Notes: a model not told the origin generated them from the sequence alone. Shown: positions 1-8,984, numbered from the stretch's first letter. The stretch: 64,000 bases of DNA from Mesorhizobium sp. (GCF_004962245.1 NZ_SUHQ01000019.1:83585-147584), one strand, 5' to 3'. A program made the numbers and translations.

Positions 1-101
1 CAGCTTTCGATGTTGAGCGTTACATCCTGGGCATAGGCCATTCCGGCGGAGCCGAGAATGCTGGTGCCGAGAAGAAGTGCCGTCAGTAGTTTCGTTGTCA
101 T
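1..101 (-). CDS. ABC transporter solute-binding protein, N-terminus only (partial)
   Basis: The ATG at 101 opens a frame that runs off the left edge. The visible 33 residues begin MTTKLLTALLLGTS and form a classic Sec signal peptide, ending in AYA-QD with mature sequence DVTLNIES. That is typical of periplasmic sugar-binding proteins of ABC importers. The start lies two bases after the murQ stop, so the two genes are probably one transcript. By context it would bind an amino sugar or muropeptide-derived sugar, but only the signal peptide can be seen, so the family call is an inference. Confidence 0.55.
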   Translation of the reverse strand, partial: MTTKLLTALLLGTSILGSAGMAYAQDVTLNIES

Positions 102-103
102 GC

Positions 104-1060
104 TCAGTCTCCCTGTTGACCTTTTTCAGGTTCGGTTTTGAGAACAGGGGCTTTCTGCCCCATGCTCCCCTCGATCGCGGAAAGAGCCGGTCGCAGCTTC
201 TGGCCGGTCCCCTCCAGTATCTTCTCGGCCGCATCGGCACTGGCGGCGCCGGCGGCGAGCAGAATGGCGGTCTTGACGCTGCCACCGCTTTTCTCGAGCA
301 GGCGCGCCGCATCCTCCTTGTCGCGCCCGCTGATGGCGGCGACGATGCGCGCCGCGCGGTCGCGCAGCTTGATGTTGTCGGCCATGAGGTTGACCATATA
401 GCCGTCATGCACATGGCCGAGATGGATGGCGGTCAGCGTCGACAGCATGTTGAGCACGATCTTCTGGGCCGTGCCGGCGCCCATGCGCGTCGAGCCGGCG
501 ATCAGCTCCGGCGGCGTTTCGAGCAATATGGCGATGTCGGCCAGCCGAAGCAGCGGCGCATCCTTGTTGTTGGCGATGGCGATGGTCGCCGCCCCCCGGC
601 GCCTAGCGTTCTCGATCGCGCTGACAGCGTAGGGTGTCGAGCCGCTGGCCGAGACCGCGATCAGGCAGTCGCCCTCGCCGATGCCGGCAGCGGCAACTGA
701 TGCCGAGGCTTCGTCGGTATCGTCCTCCGGTCCGCCGGCCAGCGTCTTGAAGGCTTCGTCGCCGCCGGCGATCAGGATGGCGATGCGGTCGCGCTGAATG
801 CCAAAGGTGCCCGGCAGTTCCAGCGCATCCGCCAGCGCCATCAGGCCAGAGCTGCCGGCTGCAGCGTAGGCGAGCTTGCCACCGCTTTTCAGCCGGCTTG
901 CGATGATCTCGGCTGCTTTGGCGATGGCAGGAATGGCGCCGCGCACGGCCTGGGCGGCCTCGATCTGCGCATTGGCCAAAAAGGAAAGGATGGCGTCCGG
1001 AGCCTGGATGTCCAGCCCCTCGGCATTCTGGTGAAGCGCTTCGGTGCGCGTTTCGGCCAT
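104..1060 (-). CDS. murQ: N-acetylmuramic acid 6-phosphate etherase
   Basis: The protein has 318 residues, the normal MurQ length. It cleaves the lactyl ether of MurNAc-6-P to give GlcNAc-6-P and D-lactate in cytoplasmic cell-wall recycling. A single SIS domain is visible: phosphosugar-binding stretches AAAGSSGLMALADAL and VSASGSTPYAVSA, then the family signature PPELIAGSTRMGAGTAQK and the N-M-L-S-T helix. I chose the ATG at 1060 because TTGGAGGAAAG stands just before it; an upstream in-frame ATG at 1111 lies inside the operator region. It is divergent from the kinase-gntR-nag genes, and its GlcNAc-6-P product is the substrate of NagA in that unit. Confidence 0.93.
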   Translation of the reverse strand: MAETRTEALHQNAEGLDIQAPDAILSFLANAQIEAAQAVRGAIPAIAKAAEIIASRLKSGGKLAYAAAGSSGLMALADALELPGTFGIQRDRIAILIAGGDEAFKTLAGGPEDDTDEASASVAAAGIGEGDCLIAVSASGSTPYAVSAIENARRRGAATIAIANNKDAPLLRLADIAILLETPPELIAGSTRMGAGTAQKIVLNMLSTLTAIHLGHVHDGYMVNLMADNIKLRDRAARIVAAISGRDKEDAARLLEKSGGSVKTAILLAAGAASADAAEKILEGTGQKLRPALSAIEGSMGQKAPVLKTEPEKGQQGD

Positions 1061-1083
1061 CCGCTTTCCTCCAATCCAGAAAA

Positions 1084-1103
1084 CAATACCAAAAAAATAC
1101 CAC
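1084..1103 (-). promoter_or_regulatory. Paired TTGGTAT-type operator before murQ
   Basis: Read on the minus strand, this stretch contains two TGGTAT(T) boxes in the same orientation, 11 bases apart start to start, just upstream of the murQ ribosome binding site. The same spaced pair occurs on the plus strand at 1218-1239. Such boxes are plausible sites for the GntR/HutC-family regulator encoded at 2138-2920. The link to that regulator is an inference from position and matching sequence. Confidence 0.6.
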
Positions 1104-1217
1104 TTGTCCACACGGATTAACGAATTCGTTGCGCCAGGAGTGGCCGACCAGCAAAATGCGCAGATTTTTCAATAAAATACGACTTAATCTTTTTGAAACC
1201 GAAATTAACCCTTGGCT

Positions 1218-1239
1218 ATTGGTATTTTATTGGTATTAT
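1218..1239 (+). promoter_or_regulatory. Paired TTGGTAT-type operator before the kinase-nag operon
   Basis: ATTGGTATT followed by ATTGGTATTA forms two direct copies 11 bases apart, ending about 20 bases before the GTG start at 1260. It mirrors the pair in front of murQ. Two identical paired sites facing two divergent units suggest joint repression by one regulator and relief by a sugar phosphate. The region between the pairs (1104-1217) is AT-rich and probably holds both core promoters. Confidence 0.6.
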
Positions 1240-1259
1240 CCGCCTGGAGGAGAAATCGC

Positions 1260-2141
1260 GTGAATTTCGTGCTTGGCATCGATGGCGGCGGCACCAGTTG
1301 CAGGGCAGCCCTTGCGACAGCGGACGGCACCGTCGTCGGCCGTGCCAAGAGCGGTGCCGCCAACATCCGCACGGACCTCACCGGCGCCAGGGCCAACATC
1401 GTCGATGCGGCGCGGCAGGCCTTTGTCGCCGCCGGGCAGGACCCTGAACTGATCCCGCAAACCCCGGCCATACTCGGCCTTGCCGGCGCCAATGTCGGTA
1501 CCTACAGGCAGCAGCTCGAAGCCATTCTGCCGTTCAGCGCGAGCCGTGTCGAAACCGACGCCGAGATCGCGCTGGAAGGCGCGGTCGGCTCCGGCGACGG
1601 CGCCATGGCCATTCTCGGCACCGGCACCGCCTATATGGCGCGCAGACAAGGCAAGTCGCGCGCCATCGGCGGCTGGGGTTTCCAGGTCGGCGACCAGGGC
1701 AGCGGCGCCCGCATCGGCCGCGACCTGCTCGAACAGACACTGCTCGCCTATGACGGCATCCGCGAGGGATCGCCGCTGACGCAAGCCATGCTCGCCATCT
1801 TCCGCAACAATCCCGAGGATTTGGTCGAGTTCACCACCAATGCCAAACCTGGCGATTTCGGCGGCTTCGCGCCCAAGGTCTTCGACCATGCCGCCAAGGG
1901 CGACATCGTCGCCAACTGGATCCTCGACAAGGCGGTCGGCGATGTCGAGGCGGCACTCGGCGTGCTCGATCTCGGCGGCGACGATCCTCTGTGCCTGCTC
2001 GGCGGGCTGGCGCCGCTTTATGCCCCGCGGCTGTCGGCGCGCTACCGGGCGCTGCTGAAGCCGCCGCTCGACGATGCGCTGGGCGGCGCGGTGCAGATGG
2101 CGGTTCGTGTCTTCGCCAGCGCGGTGGAGGCACCGCGATGA
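1260..2141 (+). CDS. BadF/BadG-type sugar kinase (N-acetylglucosamine kinase-like)
   Basis: The protein has 293 residues of the ASKHA/BadF-BadG ATPase fold. The phosphate-1 loop DGGGT is at residues 8-12, a GTGTAY phosphate-2 type motif is near 119, and GGWGFQVGDQGSGARIG, typical of N-acetylhexosamine kinases, is near 137. A likely role is phosphorylating GlcNAc (or GlcN) after uptake to feed NagA. I chose the GTG at 1260 because CTGGAGGAG lies just before it; an in-frame ATG at 1212 would fall within the operator. It is the first gene of a four-gene unit, and its stop overlaps the next start as ATGA. Exact substrate is not provable from sequence. Confidence 0.82.
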   Translation: MNFVLGIDGGGTSCRAALATADGTVVGRAKSGAANIRTDLTGARANIVDAARQAFVAAGQDPELIPQTPAILGLAGANVGTYRQQLEAILPFSASRVETDAEIALEGAVGSGDGAMAILGTGTAYMARRQGKSRAIGGWGFQVGDQGSGARIGRDLLEQTLLAYDGIREGSPLTQAMLAIFRNNPEDLVEFTTNAKPGDFGGFAPKVFDHAAKGDIVANWILDKAVGDVEAALGVLDLGGDDPLCLLGGLAPLYAPRLSARYRALLKPPLDDALGGAVQMAVRVFASAVEAPR

Positions 2142-2920
2142 ACGAAGCCGCCGACCAGATCTTCGCCACGCTGAAACAATCGTCGCAAAGCGGCGCGCCG
2201 CTTTATCTGCAGCTCAGGAAGAGCATCGAGGACGCGGTCAATCGCGGCCTGATCGGACCGGGTGACGCACTGCCTTCCGAGCGCGACATCGCCACCAAGG
2301 CCGACATTTCGCGCGTCACCGTGCGCAAGGCGGTGCAGGATCTGGTCAAGGGCGGCATCCTGGTCCAGCGCCACGGCTCCGGCACCTTCGTCGCGCCGCG
2401 CATGGAGCGTGTCGAGCAATCATTGTCGCGGCTGACATCCTTCACCGAGGACATGGCCCGGCGCGGCATGGCCGTGCGATCGGCTTGGCTCGACCGCGGC
2501 CTCTATGCGCCGTCGCCCGACGAAATGATGGTGCTCGGCCTGTCGTCGAACGAGCTGGTGGCGCGCGTGGCGCGCCTGCGCATTGCCAACGACACGCCGT
2601 TGGCGATCGAACGCGCCGCACTGTCGGCAAGCGTGCTGCCCGATCCGGCAGGAATAGGGTCCTCGCTCTACGCGGCGCTGGAAACGACGGGCCTCCGGCC
2701 GGTTCGGGCGGTGCAGCGCATCTCCGCAGCCAATCTCGGCGACAGCGATGCGCGCCTGCTCGAAGTGCCGCCCGGCATTGCCGGGCTGCACATCGAGCGT
2801 ATTTCCTATCTGGCGAGCGGCAAGGTGATCGAATTCACCCGCTCCATCTACAGGGGCGATGCCTATGATTTCGTCGCCGAACTCCGGCTGAGCGGGCCGG
2901 GCGAAGAGGGCCGGCCATGA
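2138..2920 (+). CDS. GntR/HutC-family regulator of amino-sugar use
   Basis: The protein has 260 residues. The N-terminal winged helix (about residues 20-90) contains PLYLQLRKSIEDAV, LPSERDIA and SRVTVRKAVQDLV, followed by the HGSGTFV wing. The C-terminal half (about 100-245) is a UTRA effector-binding domain. Regulators of this subclass bind phosphorylated sugars such as GlcN-6-P or GlcNAc-6-P. It sits between the kinase and deaminase genes with ATGA overlaps on both sides, so it is co-transcribed and probably autoregulated through the paired TTGGTAT sites at 1084 and 1218. It is probably the local NagR/NagQ equivalent. Confidence 0.9.
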   Translation: MNEAADQIFATLKQSSQSGAPLYLQLRKSIEDAVNRGLIGPGDALPSERDIATKADISRVTVRKAVQDLVKGGILVQRHGSGTFVAPRMERVEQSLSRLTSFTEDMARRGMAVRSAWLDRGLYAPSPDEMMVLGLSSNELVARVARLRIANDTPLAIERAALSASVLPDPAGIGSSLYAALETTGLRPVRAVQRISAANLGDSDARLLEVPPGIAGLHIERISYLASGKVIEFTRSIYRGDAYDFVAELRLSGPGEEGRP

Positions 2921-3963
2921 GCGCGACGACCACCCAAATGGGGACTACCCATATGCGGCGCGAGATCGAGGAGATCCCGGAGGCCACCGCTCGCCTGCTC
3001 GATGGTTCGGCAGCGGTGCTGACCGAGGCCGGACGCGGCATCCGCGAACGCGACCCGCATTTTATCGTCACCGTGGCGCGCGGCTCGTCCGACCATGCCG
3101 CCACCTTCATGAAATATGCCGTCGAGCTGACCGCCGGCCTTGCGGTTGCTTCGGTCGGCCCGTCGATCGCCTCGATCTATGGTGCGAAACTCAAGCTCGC
3201 CGGCTCGGCCTGCCTCGCCATCTCACAGTCTGGCAAGAGCCCGGATATCGTCGCCATGGCGCAAGCGGCTAGGGCCGGCGGCGCGCTGACCGTCGCCATC
3301 ACCAACACTGCCGATTCGCCGCTCGCGCGAGCCTCGGATTACGCCATCGATATCTTAGCCGGGCCGGAGCGCAGTGTTGCGGCGACCAAGACCTTCGTCA
3401 ATTCGGCGGTCGCCGGTCTTGCCCTGATGGCGCACAGCACCGGCGACGACAAATTGCTGGCGGCGCTCGCCCGGCTGCCGGAGCATTTCCGCAAGGCGAT
3501 CGCCTGTGACTGGATGGCGCTGGCCGGTGCGTTGGAGACGCCAAGATCGCTGTTCATCCTCGGTCGCGGCCCGTCCTCGGCGTTTGCCAACGAGGCGGCG
3601 CTGAAGTTCAAGGAGACCTGCGCCATGCATGCCGAGGCCTATAGCGCGGCCGAAGTCATGCATGGGCCGCTGGCGCTGGTCGGGCCCGGCTTTCCGGTGC
3701 TGGCGCTCGCCGCCCGCGATGCTTCAGAGCCGTCGGTCGCCGAGGCCGCCGATAGCCTGGCGGGCAAGGGTGCGGCTGTCTTTGTCACCTCGGACAAGGC
3801 AAAGGTTGCTCAGCAGCTGCCGCATGTCGCCACCGGCCATCCACTGACCGATCCACTGACGCTGATCGTGTCCTTCTATGGCTTCGTCGAGGCCTTTGCC
3901 CGCCATCGCGGCCTCGATCCCGACGCGCCGCCCAATCTTCGCAAGGTCACGGAAACCACATGA
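2917..3963 (+). CDS. SIS-domain glucosamine-6-phosphate deaminase (NagB-II/AgaS type)
   Basis: The protein has 348 residues and resembles the isomerase half of GlmS without the glutaminase domain. Two SIS domains are visible: one around VARGSSDHAATFMKY and SQSGKSPDIV, the second around LGRGPSSAFANEAALKFKE with AEVMHGPLALV. Stand-alone double-SIS proteins next to nagA are generally GlcN-6-P deaminases that replace hexameric NagB, yielding fructose-6-P and ammonia. The start overlaps the gntR stop and the stop overlaps nagA, so translation is coupled. The start could instead be one of the internal ATGs a few codons downstream (MGTT or MRRE). Confidence 0.87.
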   Translation: MSATTTQMGTTHMRREIEEIPEATARLLDGSAAVLTEAGRGIRERDPHFIVTVARGSSDHAATFMKYAVELTAGLAVASVGPSIASIYGAKLKLAGSACLAISQSGKSPDIVAMAQAARAGGALTVAITNTADSPLARASDYAIDILAGPERSVAATKTFVNSAVAGLALMAHSTGDDKLLAALARLPEHFRKAIACDWMALAGALETPRSLFILGRGPSSAFANEAALKFKETCAMHAEAYSAAEVMHGPLALVGPGFPVLALAARDASEPSVAEAADSLAGKGAAVFVTSDKAKVAQQLPHVATGHPLTDPLTLIVSFYGFVEAFARHRGLDPDAPPNLRKVTETT

Positions 3964-5138
3964 GCGACCGTTTTGCCCTGACCGGCGCCCGGATATTCGA
4001 CGGCGACGACTGGCACGACAATACCGCCCTTGTCGTGCGCGACGGCCTGGTCGAGGCCATCGTTGCCGCCGGCGCCATTCCGTCCGGTGTTGCGCGTATC
4101 GAGACCGGCGGCGGCATGCTTGTGCCGGGCTTTGTCGACCTGCAGGTCAATGGCGGCGGCGGCGTCATGCTCAACGACCATCCCGATGTCGCCTCGATCG
4201 AAACCATCTGCCGGGCGCACGCACCCTTTGGCACGACGGCGCTGCTGCCGACGCTGATCACCGACACGACCGAGATCACCGCAGCAGCGGTTGCGGCGGG
4301 GGCCGAGGCCACACAGCAGAAAGTGCCTGGCTTTTTGGGCCTGCATCTGGAAGGTCCGCATCTGTCGATCGCCCGCAAGGGTGCGCACGATCCGGCATTG
4401 ATCCGGCCGATGCTGGATGCCGACCAAGCGATGCTGATTGCGACACGGAAAAATCTGCCGGTGCTGCTGACGACGATAGCGCCCGAATCCGTCGACCCCG
4501 CGCGCGTTTCGGCGCTCGCTGGGGCCGGTGTTATCGTCAGCCTCGGCCATTCCGACACCGGTTACGCCAAGGCGCGCGCCTTCGCCGATGCGGGTGCTAC
4601 GGTGGTTACCCATCTGTTCAACGCGATGAGCCAGATCGGCAATCGTGAGCCGGGGCTGGCGGGTGCGGCCATCGACACCGGCACATTGTTTGCCGGCATC
4701 ATCGCCGACGGCATCCATGTCGATCCCGCCACCATGGCGATTGCCTTGCGCGCCAAGCAGGGGCCGGGAAGAATCGTCCTTGTCACCGACGCGATGGCGA
4801 CGATCGGCACCGATATGACCTCGTTCACGCTCAACGGCCGCACCATCCACCGCAAGGACGGCAGCCTGCGGCTGGCCGACGGCACGCTGGCGGGCGCCGA
4901 TCTCGACATGATCTCCGCCGTGCGCTTCGTCCATCGCATTGTCGGACTGGACCTGTCGGAGGCGCTGCGCATGGCTTCGCTCTATCCGGCGCAAGCGATG
5001 GGCCAATCACACCGGCTCGGGCGCTTCGCCAACGGAACCACCGCCGATATTGTTTCGCTGTCGGACGATCTGGACGTCAAAAGCGTCTGGATCGGCGGCA
5101 ACAGGGTTTTTGGAGCTGGTGTCGCAAGGGGCGCCTGA
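3960..5138 (+). CDS. nagA: N-acetylglucosamine-6-phosphate deacetylase
   Basis: The protein has 392 residues, normal for NagA, an amidohydrolase that removes acetate from GlcNAc-6-P. Visible family features are PGFVDLQVNGGGGV (metal-site region), FLGLHLEGPHL with the metal-binding Glu, SLGHSDTGYA and VVTHLFNAM with metal-ligand histidines, ADGIHVDP, and LVTDAMA containing the catalytic Asp. It is the last gene of the unit and converts the GlcNAc-6-P made both by the kinase at 1260 and by MurQ. A GGCGCC-TGA-GGCGCC hairpin spans the stop codon, but there is no T-tract after it. Confidence 0.95.
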   Translation: MSDRFALTGARIFDGDDWHDNTALVVRDGLVEAIVAAGAIPSGVARIETGGGMLVPGFVDLQVNGGGGVMLNDHPDVASIETICRAHAPFGTTALLPTLITDTTEITAAAVAAGAEATQQKVPGFLGLHLEGPHLSIARKGAHDPALIRPMLDADQAMLIATRKNLPVLLTTIAPESVDPARVSALAGAGVIVSLGHSDTGYAKARAFADAGATVVTHLFNAMSQIGNREPGLAGAAIDTGTLFAGIIADGIHVDPATMAIALRAKQGPGRIVLVTDAMATIGTDMTSFTLNGRTIHRKDGSLRLADGTLAGADLDMISAVRFVHRIVGLDLSEALRMASLYPAQAMGQSHRLGRFANGTTADIVSLSDDLDVKSVWIGGNRVFGAGVARGA

Positions 5139-5198
5139 GGCGCCAGCCGTTCGGCCCACTGCCTGAAGCGGGTGGTTGTTCATATGTCCCTCTTGTCC

Positions 5199-6560
5199 TC
5201 ATTGGCCCTGAGGTTGCGCCGGAAGCCGAAGCGCGGCCGGTCTCGCCACTTTCGGCAGCAGGCGGCGCACGGCGGGCGCGGCCGCCACATCGTTCCTGGC
5301 GGCGAACAGCTCGTGGTTCTTCTCGATATCGTCGAGCTTGTAGCGGTAGTTGACCATCAGGCCATGCGCCTGACGCAGGGCGCGGGGCGACAGGTCGCCG
5401 AGATGGTCGATGCGCTCGAGCCGAGCGCCATTGCCGAGATGGAACCGGGCGACGGGGTCGATCACCTTGCCGGACGCGGTGCGGGCCTCGAGGAAATACT
5501 GCGCTGCCAGGGGGAGCAGGGCCTGGCCCGCGCGGTCGCGCGTGGCGGCGTCCGCATGCCAGCCCTCATTGGCAAGGAGATCCAGCACTTGAGCGGCACC
5601 GGGGATGGTTTCGGCCTGCTCGGCCAGCCAGCGGGCAAAACCCGGCACCGGAGACAACGTGATGAAATCGGTCAGGCCGGGAAGGTCGCGGCGCAAATCC
5701 TCGACCACCTGCTTGATCAGAAAATTGCCGAACGAGATGCCGCGCAAGCCCTCCTGGCAGTTGGAGATGGAATAGAACACCGCCGTCGTGGCCTGCCGTG
5801 GTTGCACCGACGGCCGCTCGTCGGCAAGCAGCTCAGCAATCGCCGTCGGCATCGTCCGGGTGAGCGCGACCTCGACGAAGATCAGCGGCTCGTCGCCGAG
5901 CTGCGGATGAAAGAACGCGTAGCAAAGCCGGTCGTCGGGCTCGATCCGGCGGCGCAGATCGTCCCAGTTGTGGATGGCGTGCACCGCCTCGTAGCGGATG
6001 ATCTTTTCCAATATGTTGGCCGGCGTCGACCAGTCGATCCGCCGCAGCACCAGGAAGCCGCGGTTGAACCACGACGACAAGAGGTGCGTGAAGTCGGCAT
6101 CGACGATGGCGAGGTCGGGCGATGTGATCAGCCGGCTAAGCAGGTCCTCGCGCACGCGCACGAGGGTCTCGATGCCACCAGGCGCCAGGTTCAGGCGGCG
6201 CAAGAGCTCCTGCCTGGCCGGCTCGGCGGCGTCGTGCAGGGCAAACGCCGTGCGATCGTCGGGCGCGGCCCGATAGGCATCCACCGCGGCGGCAAGCCTG
6301 GTGTGATCGGTGCCGAAACGATCGCGCAGCACATGCAGGAACGCCAGCCTTCCGTCGGCGTCGAGGGTGCGCCAGCGATCGAGTATCTCCCGAGCATAGG
6401 CGACGCCCGACGCCTCGCCCTGGCTGGAAAGCAGACGGGCGCACAGACGTGCCAGGCTGTCGACTGAAATCGGCTCGTCACCGCGAACGAGGTTCAGCAT
6501 CATCCGGCCGCGATCGGCGATGGTGTTCAGCAGGTCAACAAAGAAAGGGCTGCGGTTCAT
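5199..6560 (-). CDS. Malonyl-CoA decarboxylase
   Basis: The protein has 453 residues. It converts malonyl-CoA to acetyl-CoA and CO2. An N-terminal helical domain (to about residue 150) is followed by a GNAT-like catalytic domain. The family hallmark FYSISNCQEGLRGISFGN carries the serine equivalent to the human catalytic Ser, and the C-terminal FHLGNGARLERIDHLGD carries the equivalent catalytic His, ending in GLMVNYRY. Rhizobia often encode the enzyme with matB/matC for malonate use; none of those partners is in this window. It converges with nagA and is followed upstream by a gap of 164 bp before rpe. Confidence 0.93.
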   Translation of the reverse strand: MNRSPFFVDLLNTIADRGRMMLNLVRGDEPISVDSLARLCARLLSSQGEASGVAYAREILDRWRTLDADGRLAFLHVLRDRFGTDHTRLAAAVDAYRAAPDDRTAFALHDAAEPARQELLRRLNLAPGGIETLVRVREDLLSRLITSPDLAIVDADFTHLLSSWFNRGFLVLRRIDWSTPANILEKIIRYEAVHAIHNWDDLRRRIEPDDRLCYAFFHPQLGDEPLIFVEVALTRTMPTAIAELLADERPSVQPRQATTAVFYSISNCQEGLRGISFGNFLIKQVVEDLRRDLPGLTDFITLSPVPGFARWLAEQAETIPGAAQVLDLLANEGWHADAATRDRAGQALLPLAAQYFLEARTASGKVIDPVARFHLGNGARLERIDHLGDLSPRALRQAHGLMVNYRYKLDDIEKNHELFAARNDVAAAPAVRRLLPKVARPAALRLPAQPQGQ

Positions 6561-6724
6561 CGATCCCGACCGTCGAAGAGGAGCCTGCGGGCCCGGAAAG
6601 GCATGAGGATGAAACAGACAATATGGGACCGCATCTCATGAGCACAAGCGCGCCGGCGTCGGCCAACGAATTCCTGACCGGAGGGAGCGTGTGCCGGCGA
6701 CGGCGGACCGGCAGCCGCAGCGCG

Positions 6725-7402
6725 TCAGCCGGCCGCCCGGTCGGCCGCTGTCCTGATCGCCTCGATGTTCGTCCGATAGGCTTCGACGCTGCCGCCCTTG
6801 AAGATGGCCGCACCGGCGACAAGCACGCTGGCGCCGGCCGCGGTGACCAACGGTGCAGTTTCCGGCGAGATGCCGCCGTCGACCTCGATCCGGATCGGCC
6901 GGCTGCCGACCAGCGCCTTCACACGCTTCACCTTGTCGACGACACCCGGAATGAAGGCCTGGCCGCCGAAGCCCGGATTGACGGTCATGATCAGGACCAG
7001 ATCGAGCCGGTCGAGCACATATTCGATTGCCGTTTCCGGCGTCGCCGGATTAAGCGACACGCCGGCCTTCTTACCGAGATTCCTGATCGTCTGCAGCGAA
7101 CGGTCGAGATGTGGCCCGGCCTCGGCATGCACCGTCATGCCGTCGCAGCCGGCCTCGGCGAAGGCCTCCAGATAGGAATCGGCCGGCGCGATCATCAGAT
7201 GACAGTCGAAGAAGGCCTTGGTGCGGTTGCGGATCGCCTTGATCACCGGCGGGCCGAAGGTGATGTTGGGCACGAAATGGCCGTCCATGACGTCGAGGTG
7301 GATCCAGTCGGCGCCGGCCGCCGCCACCGCCTCGACCTCGTCGCCGAGCTTCGAGAAATCCGACGCCAGCACCGATGGCGCGATCAGGGTCTTGTGAGCC
7401 AT
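6725..7402 (-). CDS. rpe: Ribulose-phosphate 3-epimerase
   Basis: The protein has 225 residues and the TIM-barrel fold of the pentose phosphate and Calvin cycle epimerase. Clear motifs are IAPSVLASDFSKLG, the metal-binding WIHLDVMDGHFVPN with His and Asp ligands, DCHLMIAPAD, and VNPGFGGQAF with the phosphate-binding loop, then VDGGIS near the C-terminus. The ATG at 7402 follows GGAAGCGGAC. No pentose-cycle neighbours are visible, so this is probably the general housekeeping copy. Confidence 0.95.
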   Translation of the reverse strand: MAHKTLIAPSVLASDFSKLGDEVEAVAAAGADWIHLDVMDGHFVPNITFGPPVIKAIRNRTKAFFDCHLMIAPADSYLEAFAEAGCDGMTVHAEAGPHLDRSLQTIRNLGKKAGVSLNPATPETAIEYVLDRLDLVLIMTVNPGFGGQAFIPGVVDKVKRVKALVGSRPIRIEVDGGISPETAPLVTAAGASVLVAGAAIFKGGSVEAYRTNIEAIRTAADRAAG

Positions 7403-7527
7403 GTCCGCTTCCCGTTCTTGAGCCCGCTCCCGCCCTATCGCATCGGCCCGAAAATGGCCAGTCGTCGTGGCAGAAATCGGACAGCGCGTCCCGCTCTATC
7501 TCTTTGTTTTAGCCGTATTTCTGCGAC

Positions 7528-7547
7528 GCCAAGTGATTTCACTTGGC
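7528..7547. repeat. Perfect palindrome GCCAAGTGA-TT-TCACTTGGC in the rpe/GGDEF intergenic region
   Basis: This palindrome has two 9-bp arms around TT and lies in the 334-bp gap between the divergent rpe and diguanylate cyclase genes. The gap has no credible gene. The sequence around it (7450-7560) looks like the dispersed intergenic elements common in Mesorhizobium. The palindrome could equally be an operator for the gene at 7737. Confidence 0.45.
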
Positions 7548-7736
7548 TGCAAAGTGCTCTGGCTGCTGCGCTGTTTCAGCCGACCGTGCACCGTGAGGTC
7601 CAGCTGAAAGGAACCAGACCGATTTCGAATCCAAAGCTTTTCTTATCGAATTGGATAAAGGTTTCGGAGTATGCCCGCGGCGATCGGGACTACGCATATC
7701 AAGGGCGGCGTCTCGGCGTAACAGGAAGATTGCATC

Positions 7737-8951
7737 ATGGACGGGGCGATCGTCAGGACCACACTCTCGTTGATAAGCCCTGGAATATTGCTTGTCTTTG
7801 GGATTGCCTTCGTCTGCGCCTGGCTTATCGAACGAAAGCGAAGTTATCTCCTCGTGCTGGCGAGCGCGTGCGCTTTGTTTGCTCTTGGTGCGATATCCCA
7901 GATTCTCGGTTGGCCGCCAGGGGCCGGACCCAATGCAATCGTGTCTGGCGCGATCTATACATCGGCTGTCCTCGCAGCGGCCGAGGGTATCCTCCTCCGC
8001 TCGGGAACGAGGCTCGGCCTGAGAATGGACGCGGCGGTCCTGATCGGATTCACGCTTCTACTGGCGTATTTCTTCTACGTTGACCGCAACCTTCTTGCCC
8101 GGGTCTACATCCAGAATTTCGGGTACGGGATCATCCTGCTCGTTGCAGCAGTGCGACTCTCGCCCCTTGCCGGAGGCCGGTACGTCGACAGGGTGCTGTT
8201 TTGGATTCTCCTGGCATTCGCCCTGCATTTTTTCCCACGGACCTTATTGACGGTCGGGCTTTCGGTGCCCACCGATAAAACAGCCTTCGCGAACTCGATG
8301 TTTTGGCAGCTGCTTCAGCTTTCTCTTGCTGTGCTCGGTGTAGGCCTCGCCCTGGCAATCCTCGCCGCCGCCGTTACCGACGTGATTGACGATCTCCGCC
8401 GGGAGCGCGATACCGACCTGCTGACCGGCGTTCTGAACCGCCGCGGTTTTGAAGAGCGTTCGGCCGCCTATTTGCGAAACGGCGGACAAGGCACCGCATC
8501 GCTCGTCTTGTGCGACGTAGACAATTTCAAGAGCATCAACGACGCCCACGGTCATGACGTCGGCGACAATGTCCTGCGAGAGGTCGGACGTGTGCTGCGC
8601 AAATCATCGCGCAAAGGCGATATCGTCGGCCGGCTTGGCGGCGAGGAATTCGCGGTGTTCCTTCCAGATACCAGTGCCGAGGAAGCCTATGAATGCTCCG
8701 AACGACTAAGGATCGCCATCGAGAACACCAGTTTTTCCGCGCTGGCGGGCGCGAGGCAGCTCACCGCGAGTTTCGGCGTGGGAACGTTCAAATCCAGCGA
8801 TGCCTGGTCGAGCCTGTACAAGCGGGTCGATGCAAGGCTTTACGAAGCGAAGCGGACCGGGCGCAATCGTACGATTGCCCAAGAATTCTCAAGTTCGAAG
8901 GTCGATGGAGAGACAGAGATGTCGGCCCATACAGTTCGACCTGTTCGATGA
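7737..8951 (+). CDS. Membrane diguanylate cyclase (GGDEF domain)
   Basis: The protein has 404 residues. About six or seven hydrophobic segments span residues 8-220, forming a membrane sensor region with no recognisable ligand domain. The GGDEF domain follows: DTDLLTGVLNRRGFEE, DVDNFKSINDAHGHDVGD, and the active-site GGEEF at residues 301-305. An RKGD inhibitory I-site stands five residues before GGEEF, so product inhibition by c-di-GMP is expected. The enzyme should make c-di-GMP from two GTP. It is transcribed alone, divergent from rpe, with a weak AGGAAG ribosome site. The input signal cannot be told from sequence. Confidence 0.92.
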   Translation: MDGAIVRTTLSLISPGILLVFGIAFVCAWLIERKRSYLLVLASACALFALGAISQILGWPPGAGPNAIVSGAIYTSAVLAAAEGILLRSGTRLGLRMDAAVLIGFTLLLAYFFYVDRNLLARVYIQNFGYGIILLVAAVRLSPLAGGRYVDRVLFWILLAFALHFFPRTLLTVGLSVPTDKTAFANSMFWQLLQLSLAVLGVGLALAILAAAVTDVIDDLRRERDTDLLTGVLNRRGFEERSAAYLRNGGQGTASLVLCDVDNFKSINDAHGHDVGDNVLREVGRVLRKSSRKGDIVGRLGGEEFAVFLPDTSAEEAYECSERLRIAIENTSFSALAGARQLTASFGVGTFKSSDAWSSLYKRVDARLYEAKRTGRNRTIAQEFSSSKVDGETEMSAHTVRPVR

Positions 8952-8960
8952 TGATCCGGG

Positions 8961-8984
8961 GAGAGGCGGTGTCGACCGCCTCTC
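8961..8984. terminator. Hairpin between two convergent genes
   Basis: GAGAGGCGGT-GTCG-ACCGCCTCTC is a perfect 10-bp stem with a 4-base loop. It sits between the stop of the diguanylate cyclase (8951) and the stop of the convergent gene at 9006. There is no run of T on either side, so it is either a Rho-independent terminator of poor quality or an RNA-stabilising end structure. Confidence 0.5.

Noticed and set aside
5127..5160. GGCGCC-TGA-GGCGCC hairpin at the nagA stop as a terminator
   Set aside because: Short stem in GC-rich DNA and no T-run on either strand.
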